Shown in pieces: positions 1 to 10,760 of a stretch of DNA of 64,000 nucleotides (its first letter is position 1; the number at the start of each line of letters is the position of its first letter). Both the position numbers and the translations under genes were made by a program. Below the pieces are notes generated by a model. It was not told where the DNA came from, did not search any database, and saw only the letters and a program-made list of their open reading frames with translations. The stretch spans positions 75,380,504 to 75,444,503 of the forward strand of contig NC_090280.1 of NCBI RefSeq assembly GCF_037392515.1. Direction: 5' to 3'. The stretch is from Haliotis asinina. Lineage: Eukaryota > Mollusca > Gastropoda > Lepetellida > Haliotidae.

Positions 1-650
1 CATAAGGAATTGGACCTGGAGTTCGTGGAGGAACTGGACGATGGGTTGGGTCACACGAGTGAACAGCCATGGGGCAGAGGAAATCCCGAACGGGAGGACA
101 TTCCACTGAAAGTGCCTGCCCCCCAGGACGAAATGGAGGTACCTGCAATCCGCCAAGTGAATGGGGATGTGCAGGTACGCATCCTGGAGGTCGAGGGACA
201 CCATGTAGTCCGAGGGCTCCAGTAACCGCATGACTGATGGAACAGTCAAGAGTCGAAAATATGGCGGCTGTTCGAGGTAGGAGGAGTTGAACTCCTTCAA
301 GTCGTGAATCAGCCGCCATTTCCCCGAGTTGCGTTTGGGCCTGACAAAAACGGGGGAATAGAACCCGGGAGTCAGATCCTGGAGGGGGATTTCCTGAACT
401 GCCCCCTTGGAGACTAGAGACTCCACCTGCTCTAAGGTGAGTTGGAACCTGACCGAGTCCATCGGACGTTCCACCGGAGAGCAGGTTAGAGGGGGCAGAG
501 AGGAGATCGGGATGCGGAAGCCACGCTCCAGGATCCGACACACGAATGGGTCTAGTCCTAGCTGACGCCAGTTTGGGACAAAGAGGCTCAAGCGGCCGCC
601 AACGGGTCCGTCGAATGGAGGAATGATAGGTGGCGGAAGGATTGGCGGGC
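1..650 (-). mobile_element. DIRS/Ngaro-type reverse transcriptase, N-terminal part, cut by window edge
   Basis: The minus strand stays open from about 650 to base 1. The predicted protein carries the DIRS-type entry motif (VPNWRQLGLDPFV), the fingers region (SGKWRLIHDLKEFN), palm motif A (SLDLQDAYLHIP) and motif B (QWNVLPFGISSAPWLFTRV). Motif C with the catalytic aspartates, the RNase H and the tyrosine recombinase would lie left of base 1. The enzyme copies element RNA into DNA. Its frame differs from that of the adjacent gag-like ORF, so the two ORFs abut or overlap, as is usual in DIRS elements. I saw no stop or frameshift in about 210 codons, which suggests a young copy. The DIRS call rests on these motifs; the recombinase that would confirm it is outside the window. 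Confidence 0.85.
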
Positions 651-658
651 ACCAAGAG

Positions 659-2410
659 TCACTTCTTCTTGGACGCCCACTTGCCCTTGTTCCGCTTCCG
701 CGGAGTGCCCTTGCTGGGGGTTTGGAATCCCTGGTTAGCCTGGCTGGGCTGGTTGGACTGGTTCGTGGGTCCTCGGCCACGACCTCCGAACCGAAAGTCC
801 ACCTTCCCTGTCCGCTTCCTAGGAGTGGATTGGTCTGCTGGAGGACCTCCCTGACGCTTGCGGGGGGTGGAGCCTGCTGAGGGTCCGCCACCCGTCATGA
901 TCCGATTGGTTAGGTCCTGCTGCTGGATCTCATGGCGAGTGCGGAGAGCTTCTGGGATTTCCCCCGCGAACAAGGTGTCTGCCGACACTGAGGCGTGACG
1001 GAGGGAGTCCCTAATCTCCGGAGGGAGATTAGTGCGCCCCAGGAAGCCTTCCCGTCTGAGGTTGGTAATGGCAGCTGAAATCCTAGCAGCCGACAGGGTG
1101 ACTTGTGCCACTCCGCCAGCTACCGCTCCAAATGCCCTATACAGAGGTTCCTCACCCTGTTCCATCCCTGCCTCCTTGGCGAAAGTGGTCATAGCTTGGC
1201 AGGCGTGAGCAACATAGTTGCTCAGCCCCACAATGGATCTGGCCTCCTTGTCCAAATGGATAAGGTGATTGTCCGACACCTTGTGGGGTACCCCAGCAGA
1301 AGCAACACGAGAGATATCGGGGTCCAAGGAGGGAGGATCTAAAGGAATGGGCGAGTTCGCCACTGGAAGCCTGATCCTCTGTTTGTCTGAGAGGAGGAGC
1401 TGAGGGGTAAGGCGACCTGGTCTGGCGGTGGCAATAGCCTCCTTCAGTTCCTTAGCGGCTGCTTCAAGGAAGCGGTGCGGAGGGAGGACTTTCCGAGGGG
1501 AGAGAACACAGTCTTCAAGGCAGAAAGACTCGCCTCTCGCCCTAGAAGCGGCAGAAGGTTGATCGTCCACCTCCGCCAACACCACACCGGTGTATTCCGC
1601 AATTGCCTCCAGTCTAGACGCAGAGTCAGAGACTGGAGGGTTAGGCTCTGGAAGGACAGGGTCGCTGTCATCCCCCACCTCCTCCGGGAGGATAGGAATA
1701 AGTGGAGGGTCTCTTGTGTTAATGAACTCCCTAGAGGGGGAGGACCTGGGAGAAGGAGAGCGCCTCGGGGAGTGAACAGGCGTCCGCCTCCGGAGGCGGA
1801 GCGGAGAGGAGGGTTCTGCGGAACGTGCCGATGTGGGCGGACCAAGGCGTTGATCAAGGATGGACTCCACTAACCCTTTAACGGAAAGGAGAAGCCTCTC
1901 TGAGCGAACCTGCTCCCTGTCACGAGACTTCTTCGCTTTTTTCTCCTTCCTTCTCTTCTTCTCCTTCCTCCCCTCCAGTGATACGGCTACGTCCTCCCTC
2001 AGGAGGGGCCGAGAGGGAGAGACGGAACGGGAGCGAGTAGCGCTCCCCTCTGGCATAGTCAGGATGGGGTCCGACTCCATTCCTGACTGAGAGTCGAACT
2101 CCTCCGCCTCCTCGTGAATAACTAACTCCTCTGATGCGGAGGGAGAAGGAGGGCGGATGGGAGAGCGAGGCACCGATCGTCTAGATGACGCCGAAGACAC
2201 TGGCGAACCTGCGGAAGGCGCTGCCTTCTTCCGATGAGACTCCCTCTCGCTCTTCCTAAGTACTGCCAGGTACTGACGAAAGTCCCGCTCAGAGAGGACC
2301 TCACACTCTGCACAAGTGTTATCCGCAGCGCAGGGACTCTTGCAAAGCCTACACAATGTGTGAGGATCCCACTTAGCCGACTTCCTAGTGCCGAAGGAGG
2401 CGAATACCAT
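659..2410 (-). CDS. Gag-like ORF of the DIRS-type retrotransposon
   Basis: This is an uninterrupted ORF of 583 codons from the ATG at 2410 (MVFASFGTRKSAKWDP); the frame stays open to an upstream ATG at 2542. I prefer 2410 because a compact Cys cluster (CRLCKSPC then CAEC) follows it closely. After that come a Ser/Arg/Pro-rich stretch, a Lys-rich segment (KKRRKEKKAKKSRDR), a predicted globular middle, and a basic Gly/Arg-rich tail (FRFGGRGRG, ending KGKWASKKK) suited to RNA binding. Family knowledge: the first ORF of DIRS/Ngaro elements encodes a structural RNA-binding protein. It lies just upstream of the reverse transcriptase on the same strand. GC content and codon use differ sharply from the AT-rich surroundings. 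It is not a host gene. Confidence 0.8.
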   Translation of the reverse strand: MVFASFGTRKSAKWDPHTLCRLCKSPCAADNTCAECEVLSERDFRQYLAVLRKSERESHRKKAAPSAGSPVSSASSRRSVPRSPIRPPSPSASEELVIHEEAEEFDSQSGMESDPILTMPEGSATRSRSVSPSRPLLREDVAVSLEGRKEKKRRKEKKAKKSRDREQVRSERLLLSVKGLVESILDQRLGPPTSARSAEPSSPLRLRRRTPVHSPRRSPSPRSSPSREFINTRDPPLIPILPEEVGDDSDPVLPEPNPPVSDSASRLEAIAEYTGVVLAEVDDQPSAASRARGESFCLEDCVLSPRKVLPPHRFLEAAAKELKEAIATARPGRLTPQLLLSDKQRIRLPVANSPIPLDPPSLDPDISRVASAGVPHKVSDNHLIHLDKEARSIVGLSNYVAHACQAMTTFAKEAGMEQGEEPLYRAFGAVAGGVAQVTLSAARISAAITNLRREGFLGRTNLPPEIRDSLRHASVSADTLFAGEIPEALRTRHEIQQQDLTNRIMTGGGPSAGSTPRKRQGGPPADQSTPRKRTGKVDFRFGGRGRGPTNQSNQPSQANQGFQTPSKGTPRKRNKGKWASKKK

Positions 2411-3225
2411 GGTGGAACGCACGACAGGGTACGCTGCCGAGGGGTGACGGTAGAGTAAACTCCTATCCAAGGAGGATAGGCACGTCACAAGCGAATGGTC
2501 CGACCAGGCGGAAGGTTCGCCTGTCCTCCGCCTCTCCGTCAAGGCGAAAGGTCCGCCAATGCTCCTCTACACCACACAAAGGTTGAGGGGAACGACAGAA
2601 GAATCTCCTAGCGAAGGGTCCGCCTAGGCGGAGGGTCCGCCTGACCTCCGCTACTGCGCACAAAGGCGCAGGTGAACGATTGTTAAGGAACCCCTAACGA
2701 AAGGTCCGCTCGGGCGAAGGGTTCGCCTGTCCTCTGCCTCTCCGTCAAGGCGGAAGGTCCGCCTATCCGCCAACCCGCCTATCCGCCAGCGAGTAACGCG
2801 GAAGCCCGACAAGGGTCCGAGTGCATGAGCCACACAAGCGTGAACCGAGACACAATCGGGACACCCGTGAAGCACGTGCAAGTGGGACGACGGCCGACGA
2901 CCCACAAACTGCTGGCAAGAAACAAAAAATCAGCTAGTCGCAGATAACGAAAAACACCTAAAAGCGACTAGAATGATGATAGTAGAGAGAGAGAGAGATA
3001 TATAGAAAAATGCAATAAACAAAGCACACACTTAACTAGAATCCAGTAGAGCGGCCAAGCAACACGTCTTGACTCGCTCGTCTCTAGTAAGGGAATGACG
3101 TGTCCAGGTCATCTCGTGACCTGGGTGACCTACCGCCCGTATGTTGACCTCGCATCTCTACTTTTTGTAGACTGTGTTATGAGAGAAATTGAGTAAGCGC
3201 CACTCACGTGGGCATTGTTGGCTTT
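2411..3225 (-). mobile_element. Leader and 5' terminal region of the DIRS-type element
   Basis: This stretch has no ORF of note. It is packed with short GC-rich imperfect repeats and small palindromes built on GGCGGAAGGTCCGCC-like units (2460-2800), then a (GA)n run near 2985 and a sequence with E-box-like CACGTG near 3207. It lies directly upstream of the gag-like ORF and shares its base composition up to about 2900, so I read it as the element's untranslated leader. The outer boundary near 3225 is approximate: the partner terminus is outside the window, so the terminal repeats cannot be compared. Confidence 0.5.
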
Positions 3226-3345
3226 CTTACCTGATAAGTATGTAAAAAATATAATATTTTGCATGTTTATGACATTATAGTTGAAGACTACAATTACAAT
3301 GGATTAAAATAAGTGGTCTCTTTGAGTTTGTCATAACAGTAGTTT

Positions 3346-3444
3346 AGGCCAGACCAACTTAAAATCAGTTTCTATTTTTGTTCGTATTCTTGAAAAAATA
3401 TGGCCTGCAGATCCACAAAGCAAAAAATATAATTGGTCTGGCCT
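3346..3444. repeat. Short hairpin MITE with AGGCCAGACCAA ends
   Basis: A 99-bp sequence begins AGGCCAGACCAA and ends with its exact complement TTGGTCTGGCCT. The AT-rich core includes a CTTGAAAAAATA tract and a GGCCTGCAGATCC tract. A relative in the opposite orientation is at 9086-9411, which supports a mobile non-autonomous family. Confidence 0.7.
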
Positions 3445-3602
3445 TACAGTATTTTGTCTGTTTGGATGGGTTAAGTTTCACTGTTTTCTGAGCAACTATT
3501 TTTCACTTTATCCAGGAAAGTGATAACATCTACTCCAAAGAGAACAGGCACAAAGATGAGGGCCCACTTTCATAAAGTCACCTCTCCATTGTTACTTCCA
3601 TC

Positions 3603-4070
3603 ACTCACCTGTCCCGTGACATGTCCCGTGAAGGAGGAAAGCTCTGGGCTGTCTAGTGAAGAGATGAATGTTCTCACTTGTCCAGTGAAGGATGGGAAGC
3701 TCTCACCTGACAGGTGAAGGTAGGGAGGCTCTCACCTGACCAGTGAAGGAGGCAGCTCTCACCTTTTAGTTAAGGGAGGTATGCTCTCACCTGTATAGTG
3801 AAGGGGGATAAGCTCTCACCTGTCTAGTGAAGGGAGGTATACTCTCACCTGTATAGTGAAGGGAAGTATGCTCTCACCTGTATAGTGAAGGGAGGTATGA
3901 TCTCGCCTGTCTAGTGAAGGGATGCATGCTCTCACCTGTATAGTGAAGGGAGATAAGCTCTCACCTGACAGGTGAAGGGAGGTATGCTCTCTCTCACCTG
4001 TATAGTGAAGGGAGGTATGCTCTCACCTGTCTAGTGAAGGGAGGTATGCTCTCACCTGTCTAGTGAAGGG
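3603..4070 (-). repeat. 29-bp minisatellite containing the exon 4 end and splice donor of the GPR143-like gene
   Basis: About 16 tandem units of 29 bp. On the minus strand each reads TTCACTAGACAG, then GTGAGAGCATACCTCCC, with frequent TATACAG for AGACAG. The right-most unit (donor at 4054-4055) is the real 3' end and 5' splice site of GPR143-like exon 4. The units further into the intron therefore look like tandem copies of that junction. Most keep AG/GTGAGA, a near-consensus donor. Units at the left end (3603-3700) are the most diverged. Confidence 0.9.
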
Positions 4071-6959
4071 TAGAAGGCCACCACTGCTCCTATGATAGTC
4101 AGAATCCCAGGAAGCACCCAGCCCACCACGTTCCTTGACCAGGCAGATCTGATCACAACATATCACAATAAAACACCTGACTGCTGACAGTCAACAGGTA
4201 TAATAGTATTACGATGCCACTGATATAATTTGTCACAGGAGTGCCATTTTTCATGACAAGACTGTTTCACATCTTGCTTCATTTTGAATTGTGATAGACA
4301 GCATTTGAAAAACCTGCCCAGAACATGCTATTTTCAACATGGACTGCCAGATTCTCAGATTCATCTGCCTGATAGTTGGGCTAAAATTTAGACATGTATA
4401 TGAAGATGTTTTGTGAACAGGTAAGTTTTGGCCAGGGCTGGCAAGTGTTACATCTAACCAGCCCTGTGTTCTGGCTGAAAGTTTTGGGAGTTAAATCATA
4501 CCTTGTGATTGACCATGAATGTTCAACACACTACATAAAATAGATAGCAGTTTACACACACTCCTGAATATAAAGTTTGTGCCTGGATGTTTTGATCTGA
4601 AACCATTATTCAAAACAGAAATCTAACTCAGACTGACTTTTCCATCAGTGATGACAAAAGTGAAACTCACTTTGGCCAGTTTTTTAGTGATGTGAAGAGC
4701 TCTAGTGCAAAGTTGAGATTCCAGAGGTATGTGCACAGATAGAAGTACTGGATCAAGACCTGTGGAGACAGACAGTGAGTTATAACAACAGTCCTTTACA
4801 GGGAGATAACTCCAGTTACCAGAAATAACAATTGTAAACAGTCCATTGTAATAAGCATTATGCCACAAGAACGGGTGCTCCAACAAAAGGCAATACAGCA
4901 ACAGGCAGAAGAACAAGCACCAATCCCAAAGAAACAAATTTTCCTTTTTTCATGACAATATTTTTTGAGAGGCATTATTAAGAAGTTGGGGAGTACAGGA
5001 GGACAACCTTTATGGATTAACAACTTCTTTATTCAGATGATGTTTCCATACAGATTCTTGTATCGTTGTCAAGCTGAATAAAGAAGTTCTATATCCATAC
5101 AGGTGTCAAACTTCTCTGGGAAAATCAGTGTTTATTCAGAGTTTCTTTGAAAACAATAGGTGAGTCAATTGGGACAGCATGTTAAGACAGAGTCTGGTTG
5201 GGAGTCTGGGATGATTACATGTCAAAACCTGAGAAGATAAGCCCACATACTAATGTTGGATATGTTAAGACTGGGAGGCAGCTGAGTGGGAGTCTCGCAT
5301 GACTCCATGTCAAAACTTGAGGGGATAATGGTAAGCCCATACACCAATGTTTCCCCTGTTAAGTCTGTGAGTCTGGGATTATTCCATGCAATGTATTCCT
5401 ATTCTACAATTGTTCACTCACATTTATTGCAATACAGAATCCATAGGAGTTGGTTTCTAAAGTTCCTTTAGAGTAGGAAGCTGGTACTGGGTACCCACCC
5501 AGCCACACACACGATCGTATCAGGATCCCTGCAACAGTACAACAAGGAGCAGTTTCAAAATCTTAAGATGGAAAATAAATCCTTATTCCCTACACTGTCA
5601 CAATGTCACACATTTTCAACAATATTTTGGCCTGTATTATATACATGGGACAGGATATTTATAAAGTGCACATATCCACGCAACTAGTACATGCTCAAGG
5701 CACTGGGGAATATTGGGGCATAATTGCACTCACTTTAGCTTCCAATGAATGACTTATTATCCCTTATGACTTACATGAAATCAATAATTGAAACTTTGAG
5801 GATAAAACCTTTAGTTAGAGAACAGTCTTGCCATATATGGGATGGAATGTAAACAATTGCCCTGTACATCGAAAACTGATTTCAGTCACAAACTGTGTTT
5901 TGGATATTCTTTAAGAATGCTCCAAGGGACATAACTCTAAGACGTTCGCTTGAAATGATCTTCAGATGGTAGATGGTGTGAGAGTTGAGTTTATTGCAAA
6001 ATTGCATTAATTTATTTAAACTTATTAATCTAATATCATAAACTAAATACATCATTTTGAGGGGGAATAAATTACATGGTAACTTCCCTGAGGGTTGATA
6101 GTATTATTGATTTTAAGACATGCAAAGATTGTATGAGTATTAAATGCTGCATTAACGACCACCTAGACAAATGCAGTGTTTGAAGTAGTTTCCAAATTTA
6201 TGATGCAAGCCAGCCAGGCTTCGTGTGCCTGAATGTTACAAGCTGATAAAATAATTTACTAGTCTGTAGTTTTAATGTTGAAACTTAGTTAAAGCAAAAG
6301 ATTACACAAATAAATGAACACGAGATACTGTCGGCATGACATGGGCTTCATCATAAGCAGCTAATATGAGGCTTATCAGGCCATGATCGTGTATGATTTT
6401 ATATGTGCATTATAACTTAACACGTCAGAGAGAGTGATATATTTACAAAATGTCACCCCATGAAATTTCACTGGCCAGTCGGGCCGGACTGATTGTGGAT
6501 AATTTACTGGCCTGACTTGATTTTTAATAGCCATGTGCTAGAAGGCCAGTGGCTCATATAATTTCACACACTGCTTCCATGGAGGTTACAATCCTTAAGA
6601 GGTACTGAATCACTGTGAATAAAAGGTCTGATCTCAGTTAGATTGCACCAAGTTTGACGATAATTGTGTATCTTACCAGTTGCAGCCAAACAATCTGCAG
6701 CAAACAGTGACAAAACTGTAGATTTTAGACATGGACCTGTCAACAGTCTTGTGTGGGCCAAAGGTGTGATAAGGTCAAGGTTACCTCGAGGCAACAGCAG
6801 ATAAAAAACTCCCAGTAAACTCAAAGCTGATGATATAATGCAAAACACATTGGTGATGTCATCGGTGAAAATCAGGTGATCACGGGACAATGTTGAGTTG
6901 AGTAAATGACCATCACTGTCGCCATGGCAACATGACAACAAATATAGCGGGTATGACAT
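4056..6959 (-). CDS. GPR143: GPR143-like (OA1) G-protein-coupled receptor, first four coding exons
   Basis: Exons on the minus strand are 6677-6959, 5422-5528, 4671-4759 and 4056-4148. Together they give 572 nt and 190 codons; all junctions are GT-AG and phases agree. The ATG at 6957-6959 starts an N-terminus with a possible glycosylation site (NSTL). TM1 lies around residues 37-57, TM2 around 80-101, TM3 around 128-150 and TM4 around 165-186. The segment AADCLAATGILIRSCVWLG matches the vertebrate OA1 pattern AACDLL...VIRS.VWLG; SYGFC, the aromatic TM3 (VLIQYFYLCTYLW) and VAFYPS after TM4 also match. Family knowledge: GPR143 is an intracellular, melanosomal receptor proposed to bind L-DOPA and coupled to pigmentation. 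The last three transmembrane segments and the tail are missing; they lie beyond the left edge or were lost. The DIRS element sits where the next intron would be. Confidence 0.8.
4160..5008. other. Introns 2 and 3 (left part) of the GPR143-like gene
   Basis: Apart from exon 3 (4671-4759), this AT-rich stretch shows no further exon, RNA gene or clear repeat. Minus-strand ORFs here, such as 4623-4937, are chance extensions of exon 3. Confidence 0.5.
5008..5103. repeat. Imperfect hairpin MITE in GPR143-like intron 2
   Basis: The left arm (ATGGATTAACAACTTCTTTATTCAG, given here only in outline) pairs with the right arm CTGAATAAAGAAGTTC...ATCCATAC across a spacer of about 35 nt. The AACTTCTTTAT core also occurs in the perfect inverted repeat at 49186-49344, so the two may be related. 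Confidence 0.55.
5529..6676. other. Intron 1 of the GPR143-like gene
   Basis: AT-rich and non-coding. I see no exon with matching splice sites and no clear repeat. A short segment at 6455-6560 has several GGCCAGT/ACTGGCC inversions, but no convincing element. Confidence 0.5.
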
Positions 6960-8430
6960 TTTTTGGGACTGTGTCTTTGGTTATTAATATTGGCATAGGA
7001 GAGTGTGGATGTCTTCTTCAGCCCATTTTCCAACTCTGTTCAATCCTGAAAATAGAAATTATCATTCTGATACTCACACTATTCAGGTATACTATACTAT
7101 CTTTGAACATTTCTAAAACACAATGGTACATTAGTACCTGTACACTTTCACAACATAAAAGAAGTTGTTATCCATTAATTTATCAGTACTGAACATCTGT
7201 GTCTTCCTCAATATCTCTTGGGTATATGTTATGATAAATCTCCACAATACATTGGATGCATCTACGACTCGGCCCGATAATTTAAAATATTACCTCCCTT
7301 GGCTTTTTATTATAATCAGGTGTCTACCCAGGGAAACTGAGCATACTAATTACAACTCACTTTCGCTTTTTGAAATATCTAACTGATTAAAATTGGCAAC
7401 ACAATTCATGCTGAGGATCACTGTAAGAATGTAGAAGTGGTTCTTGCATATATGTTTTCAGATCTGAAATGTCTGCATGATTTAAAACAATCTGAGCCTG
7501 TGAACAAACTAAGATCAACAGCTGCAAACTGCTGTCTATGTTGACACTGGCAAGCTTGGTTGCAATGGCAATTCAGCTGAATGGCAACTGTGAAAATGTG
7601 AAGCCAGCCAAGGGAGGTAATAAACTTAGCCGTCGATGCATGCCATGGTAAAGTGGAGATCTATTGGAGGATCAAGGATTGGAACTGGTCTTCAGTATCC
7701 CATGTGGTAACAACTACTAGTAATCGGATCAGATGGTTAGGCTCTCTGATTTGGTTCAAGCTTGTCATTCTATCCCAGATATCCAGATTTATACTCATGA
7801 TGTCAATCACTATGTTGTTGAGTACAGATTCAACTGCCTTCACACAGACGGATTATTGCTGAGTGCTGTGTTAAAGAAGTGTTAACGTGTGTAAGGCCAC
7901 ACACGTTAAATTGTCTGGATACACGGACATTGGAAAATTTAGAAATGAATTTCAAGGATGCCTTCATTTCTAGGGGAAATCTCCATTATATGTTTTGATG
8001 AAAAGATGACAAAAGGAGATAAGCAGAGGAGGCCATCTTTGATACAGTTCTTAATTCAGTTAACTTTCTGCAAGTATCTCTGAAACTAAATGTTTCAAGC
8101 AAAATAAAAACAGCTGTCAAGGGAACAGATTTTGGACATATCTGGTCAAACATAAGTGAACAGCACCACAAATAGCTCTACGTTCATCAAGATTAAGTGT
8201 TAGTGCTTGCTGTTTGGTACAATTGTCGCAAATGAGACAACAATTGAAAATTAAGGCAAAAGAAATTGCTTGTACATTATAAATTTGTAGGCTTTTACGT
8301 GAGAGACAATACTCAAAACCTCTTAAAGACATTTAAATGCTAACAGTGCAAACTTTTTAGTGATATATCACATGATGAGTCCAGGATCAATTGCATATTA
8401 ATATACGTACTTAAATATATATGCAAAAAG
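6960..8430. other. Upstream region of the GPR143-like gene with a decayed SINE-B copy
   Basis: No supported coding exon. Near 7650-7890 a degraded SINE-B-like sequence can be followed (GGTCTTCAGTA.CCCATG ... GATTATTGCTGAGTG). No TATA box or CpG-rich promoter stood out next to the receptor start. Confidence 0.4.
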
Positions 8431-9085
8431 GGGAGTAGTGCACTTTATCGGGCGCAGTTTTTTCCGATTTTTTTTTCGGATGGATATACCGACGGACCAA
8501 AGGTAAGCCAACCCTTACCTTTATTCACTAACCCTAAGGTTCTAGAAGGGGGGTGCCCAAGGGCTAAGGATCTAGAAAGGGGCTGTCCAAGAGCTAAGGA
8601 TCTAGAAGGGGGGTGCCAAAGGGCTAAGGATACAGCAACGTGCTGACATTAGCAAGCGCTCAGCAGTCCCCAGGTAGCGCACCCAGTAAACTGCACTCTA
8701 GCCGCAAAAATACCTTTAAAAGTGATCTACAACCTATTGTGTTTGCAATGAAAAAACATATACACACTGATAATGTGTTTGATCTGTTAATATTGTTAGC
8801 TAAATATTTCATAGATGAATATAAATGAATATATCTAGACATATTGTACTGTCATAGAAATGGAGGAAGATATTTTTTTAAAAGAAATCTTTAAACCTCG
8901 CAATGATACATGGGCCTGTCACTGCATAACAAGTATCACATTGAAAACAATATATCTTTTCAGTAAAAGTGAAGATGATAAGTTTAATGGAAAGTGAATG
9001 TTATACCATGATCTTGCAAAGTTCAAGTGAATCGTTTCTGAACTCTTTCTACTTGCCTTTAAGGATCATGTTATTAGTCTTGATA

Positions 9086-9411
9086 AGGCCAGACCGATGT
9101 TATTTCTTGTTTTACGGATCCGCCTGCCGTATTTTTTTCAAGAATAAGAAAACAAAGTAAAATGAATCCCCCACACTCTAAAAATAAATCCTAATGTTTT
9201 CATTGGCTAAAAATGTAAACTCACATGAAAATACTTTTCAGGTTGTTTTTTGACCCATATTCACTTCATAAATTGCCAGAAGTAAAATAATTTAAGCATT
9301 TAGAAGGAATATTACTTCGATTGGAAATTTTATTTATATTTTTTTCCTGCATGTCTGTAGTTTTTCAGAGGACAAAAATCTGTTAAACAAGAAATTGAAT
9401 TGGTCTGGCCT
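9086..9411. repeat. Longer member of the AGGCCAGACC hairpin MITE family
   Basis: Begins AGGCCAGACCGA and ends TTGGTCTGGCCT. The first ~60 bp (TACGGATCCGCCTGCCG, then TATTTTTTTCAAGAATA) match the reverse complement of the 99-bp copy at 3346-3444. The remaining ~250 bp are absent from that copy. It is nested inside the 8431-11615 element. Confidence 0.65.
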
Positions 9412-10379
9412 AATGTTCAAACTCACCTCTATAACAACATTGCACAAAACTTTACTGTAAGTCCCTCAAATTACAGATGAATCACCTTCTTTGTGACAGC
9501 AAATTAAAATTTTCAGTTATAAAAGAAAAAAAACATAAATAAAAAACGTGCATGTGTGTACATATTGTTTGCCAATTACATACATCATTGGTATACTGTG
9601 TCATGATGGTAAATAAATTAAAGTTAACATGCTTTGCAGATACTTTTGACAACAGACCATGTACATACCCCACACGCACAGACATGACTTGTCTTCTGAA
9701 CAATACACTTATCTAGCCATTAAATTACACACAATAACCTACTGGCCTGTTCGAGTGAGTTTTACCATCTAATCTCTCAATTTAATGATTTTGTTTTTGA
9801 AATTTTTTTTAATGAAAATCAATATATCTGTATACATACACAAAATAAAACCTACCTAGAAGCATGCTTTCAATATCAGTGAGTAATGCCTTATCTCACT
9901 ACGAACAATAGGATCAACATCAACAATAAATAAGAGATTAGCCAAAGGACCTATGAACCCTTATCTGAATTTCCAAGATTAACACCTTAAATTACGGGTA
10001 TTTAGTTTTTAGTTATGCGATATAAGAAGGAAAATACTAAAATGCATGGATGTTTTAATTATAATATACTACTTTGCACATCTGATGTTTCAGTAAATTG
10101 TCATAATTATTTTCAGAGAAATGGATGTGTGTTGATTAGTGAATTAAATATTCGGACTTGTCCGGGTAAATGGATAACATAGAGTTATTTCCTCTTGGTA
10201 TTGCAAAAATCGACAGTTGATTTCATGTAACATAACAGGATAGAATTCTTCGACAAAAGAGTAATTTTCAAGGGTTTTTGAATAACTAGTGTATACAACA
10301 CGGACACATATAAATGTACAGCCTAGCAGTGGTTTAGAATATGGGAGGATAAAGGACATGATCACACCATTTCCGATTG

Positions 10380-10760
10380 ATATCGCTTCGAAGTGCGATT
10401 TCCACTTTTGTATAGTCCATGCAAGTCACGTGGTTTACGTAAACCGCACGTCGCGTCCATCTTTGTGCGCAAAGAAACGTGCCTCAGACGAAATTTATAA
10501 GTAATCGAACGAAGTTTTGAAAGACAGTTCATAAGGAAACGTAGGTAAGCTCTAAGCAAGCAACTTATTATTTCAATTTGGAGATCAAACCTGATTGCAT
10601 TCATTTACATGTTCGCATAACTATTTCCGTGGCACATGTATCTGCTCTGTGATGAAAAATACTAAGCCTGTAGATGAATAGCTGTATTTATGGTTGCCCG
10701 TCGACTTTTAGTCGTTATAATAAGGATGACGCCAACGGTTGGTGGCAGTTAACGCCTATA
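10380..10760. promoter_or_regulatory. CpG-containing promoter-like island inside the 8431-11615 element
   Basis: In an otherwise AT-rich region this patch has several CpGs, a CACGTG E-box near 10427, GTTTACGTAAAC and CGCACGTCGCGTCC nearby, and the 11-bp palindrome CCAACGGTTGG, which fits a MYB site, near 10731. A CCAAT box followed by GGGCGCGC is at about 11220-11240. These are visible motifs only; promoter activity is a guess. Confidence 0.25.

Noticed and set aside
1444-1873. ORFs of 132-137 codons on both strands inside the DIRS gag region
   Set aside because: GC-rich shadow frames of the 583-codon gag-like ORF.
3520-3595. Possible fifth exon of the GPR143-like gene (minus-strand frame with WALIFVPVLFGVDVI)
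   Set aside because: Hydrophobic and superficially like TM5, but no acceptor with a polypyrimidine tract and no match to the conserved OA1 segment that should follow.
3590-4075. CRISPR-like array of regularly spaced repeats
   Set aside because: There are no unique spacers; the whole 29-bp unit repeats head to tail in a eukaryotic intron. The same applies to 62155-63700.
4623-5023. Minus-strand ORFs of 75-104 codons with hydrophobic stretches
   Set aside because: They cross GPR143-like exon 3 in a different frame or run into introns; not separate genes.
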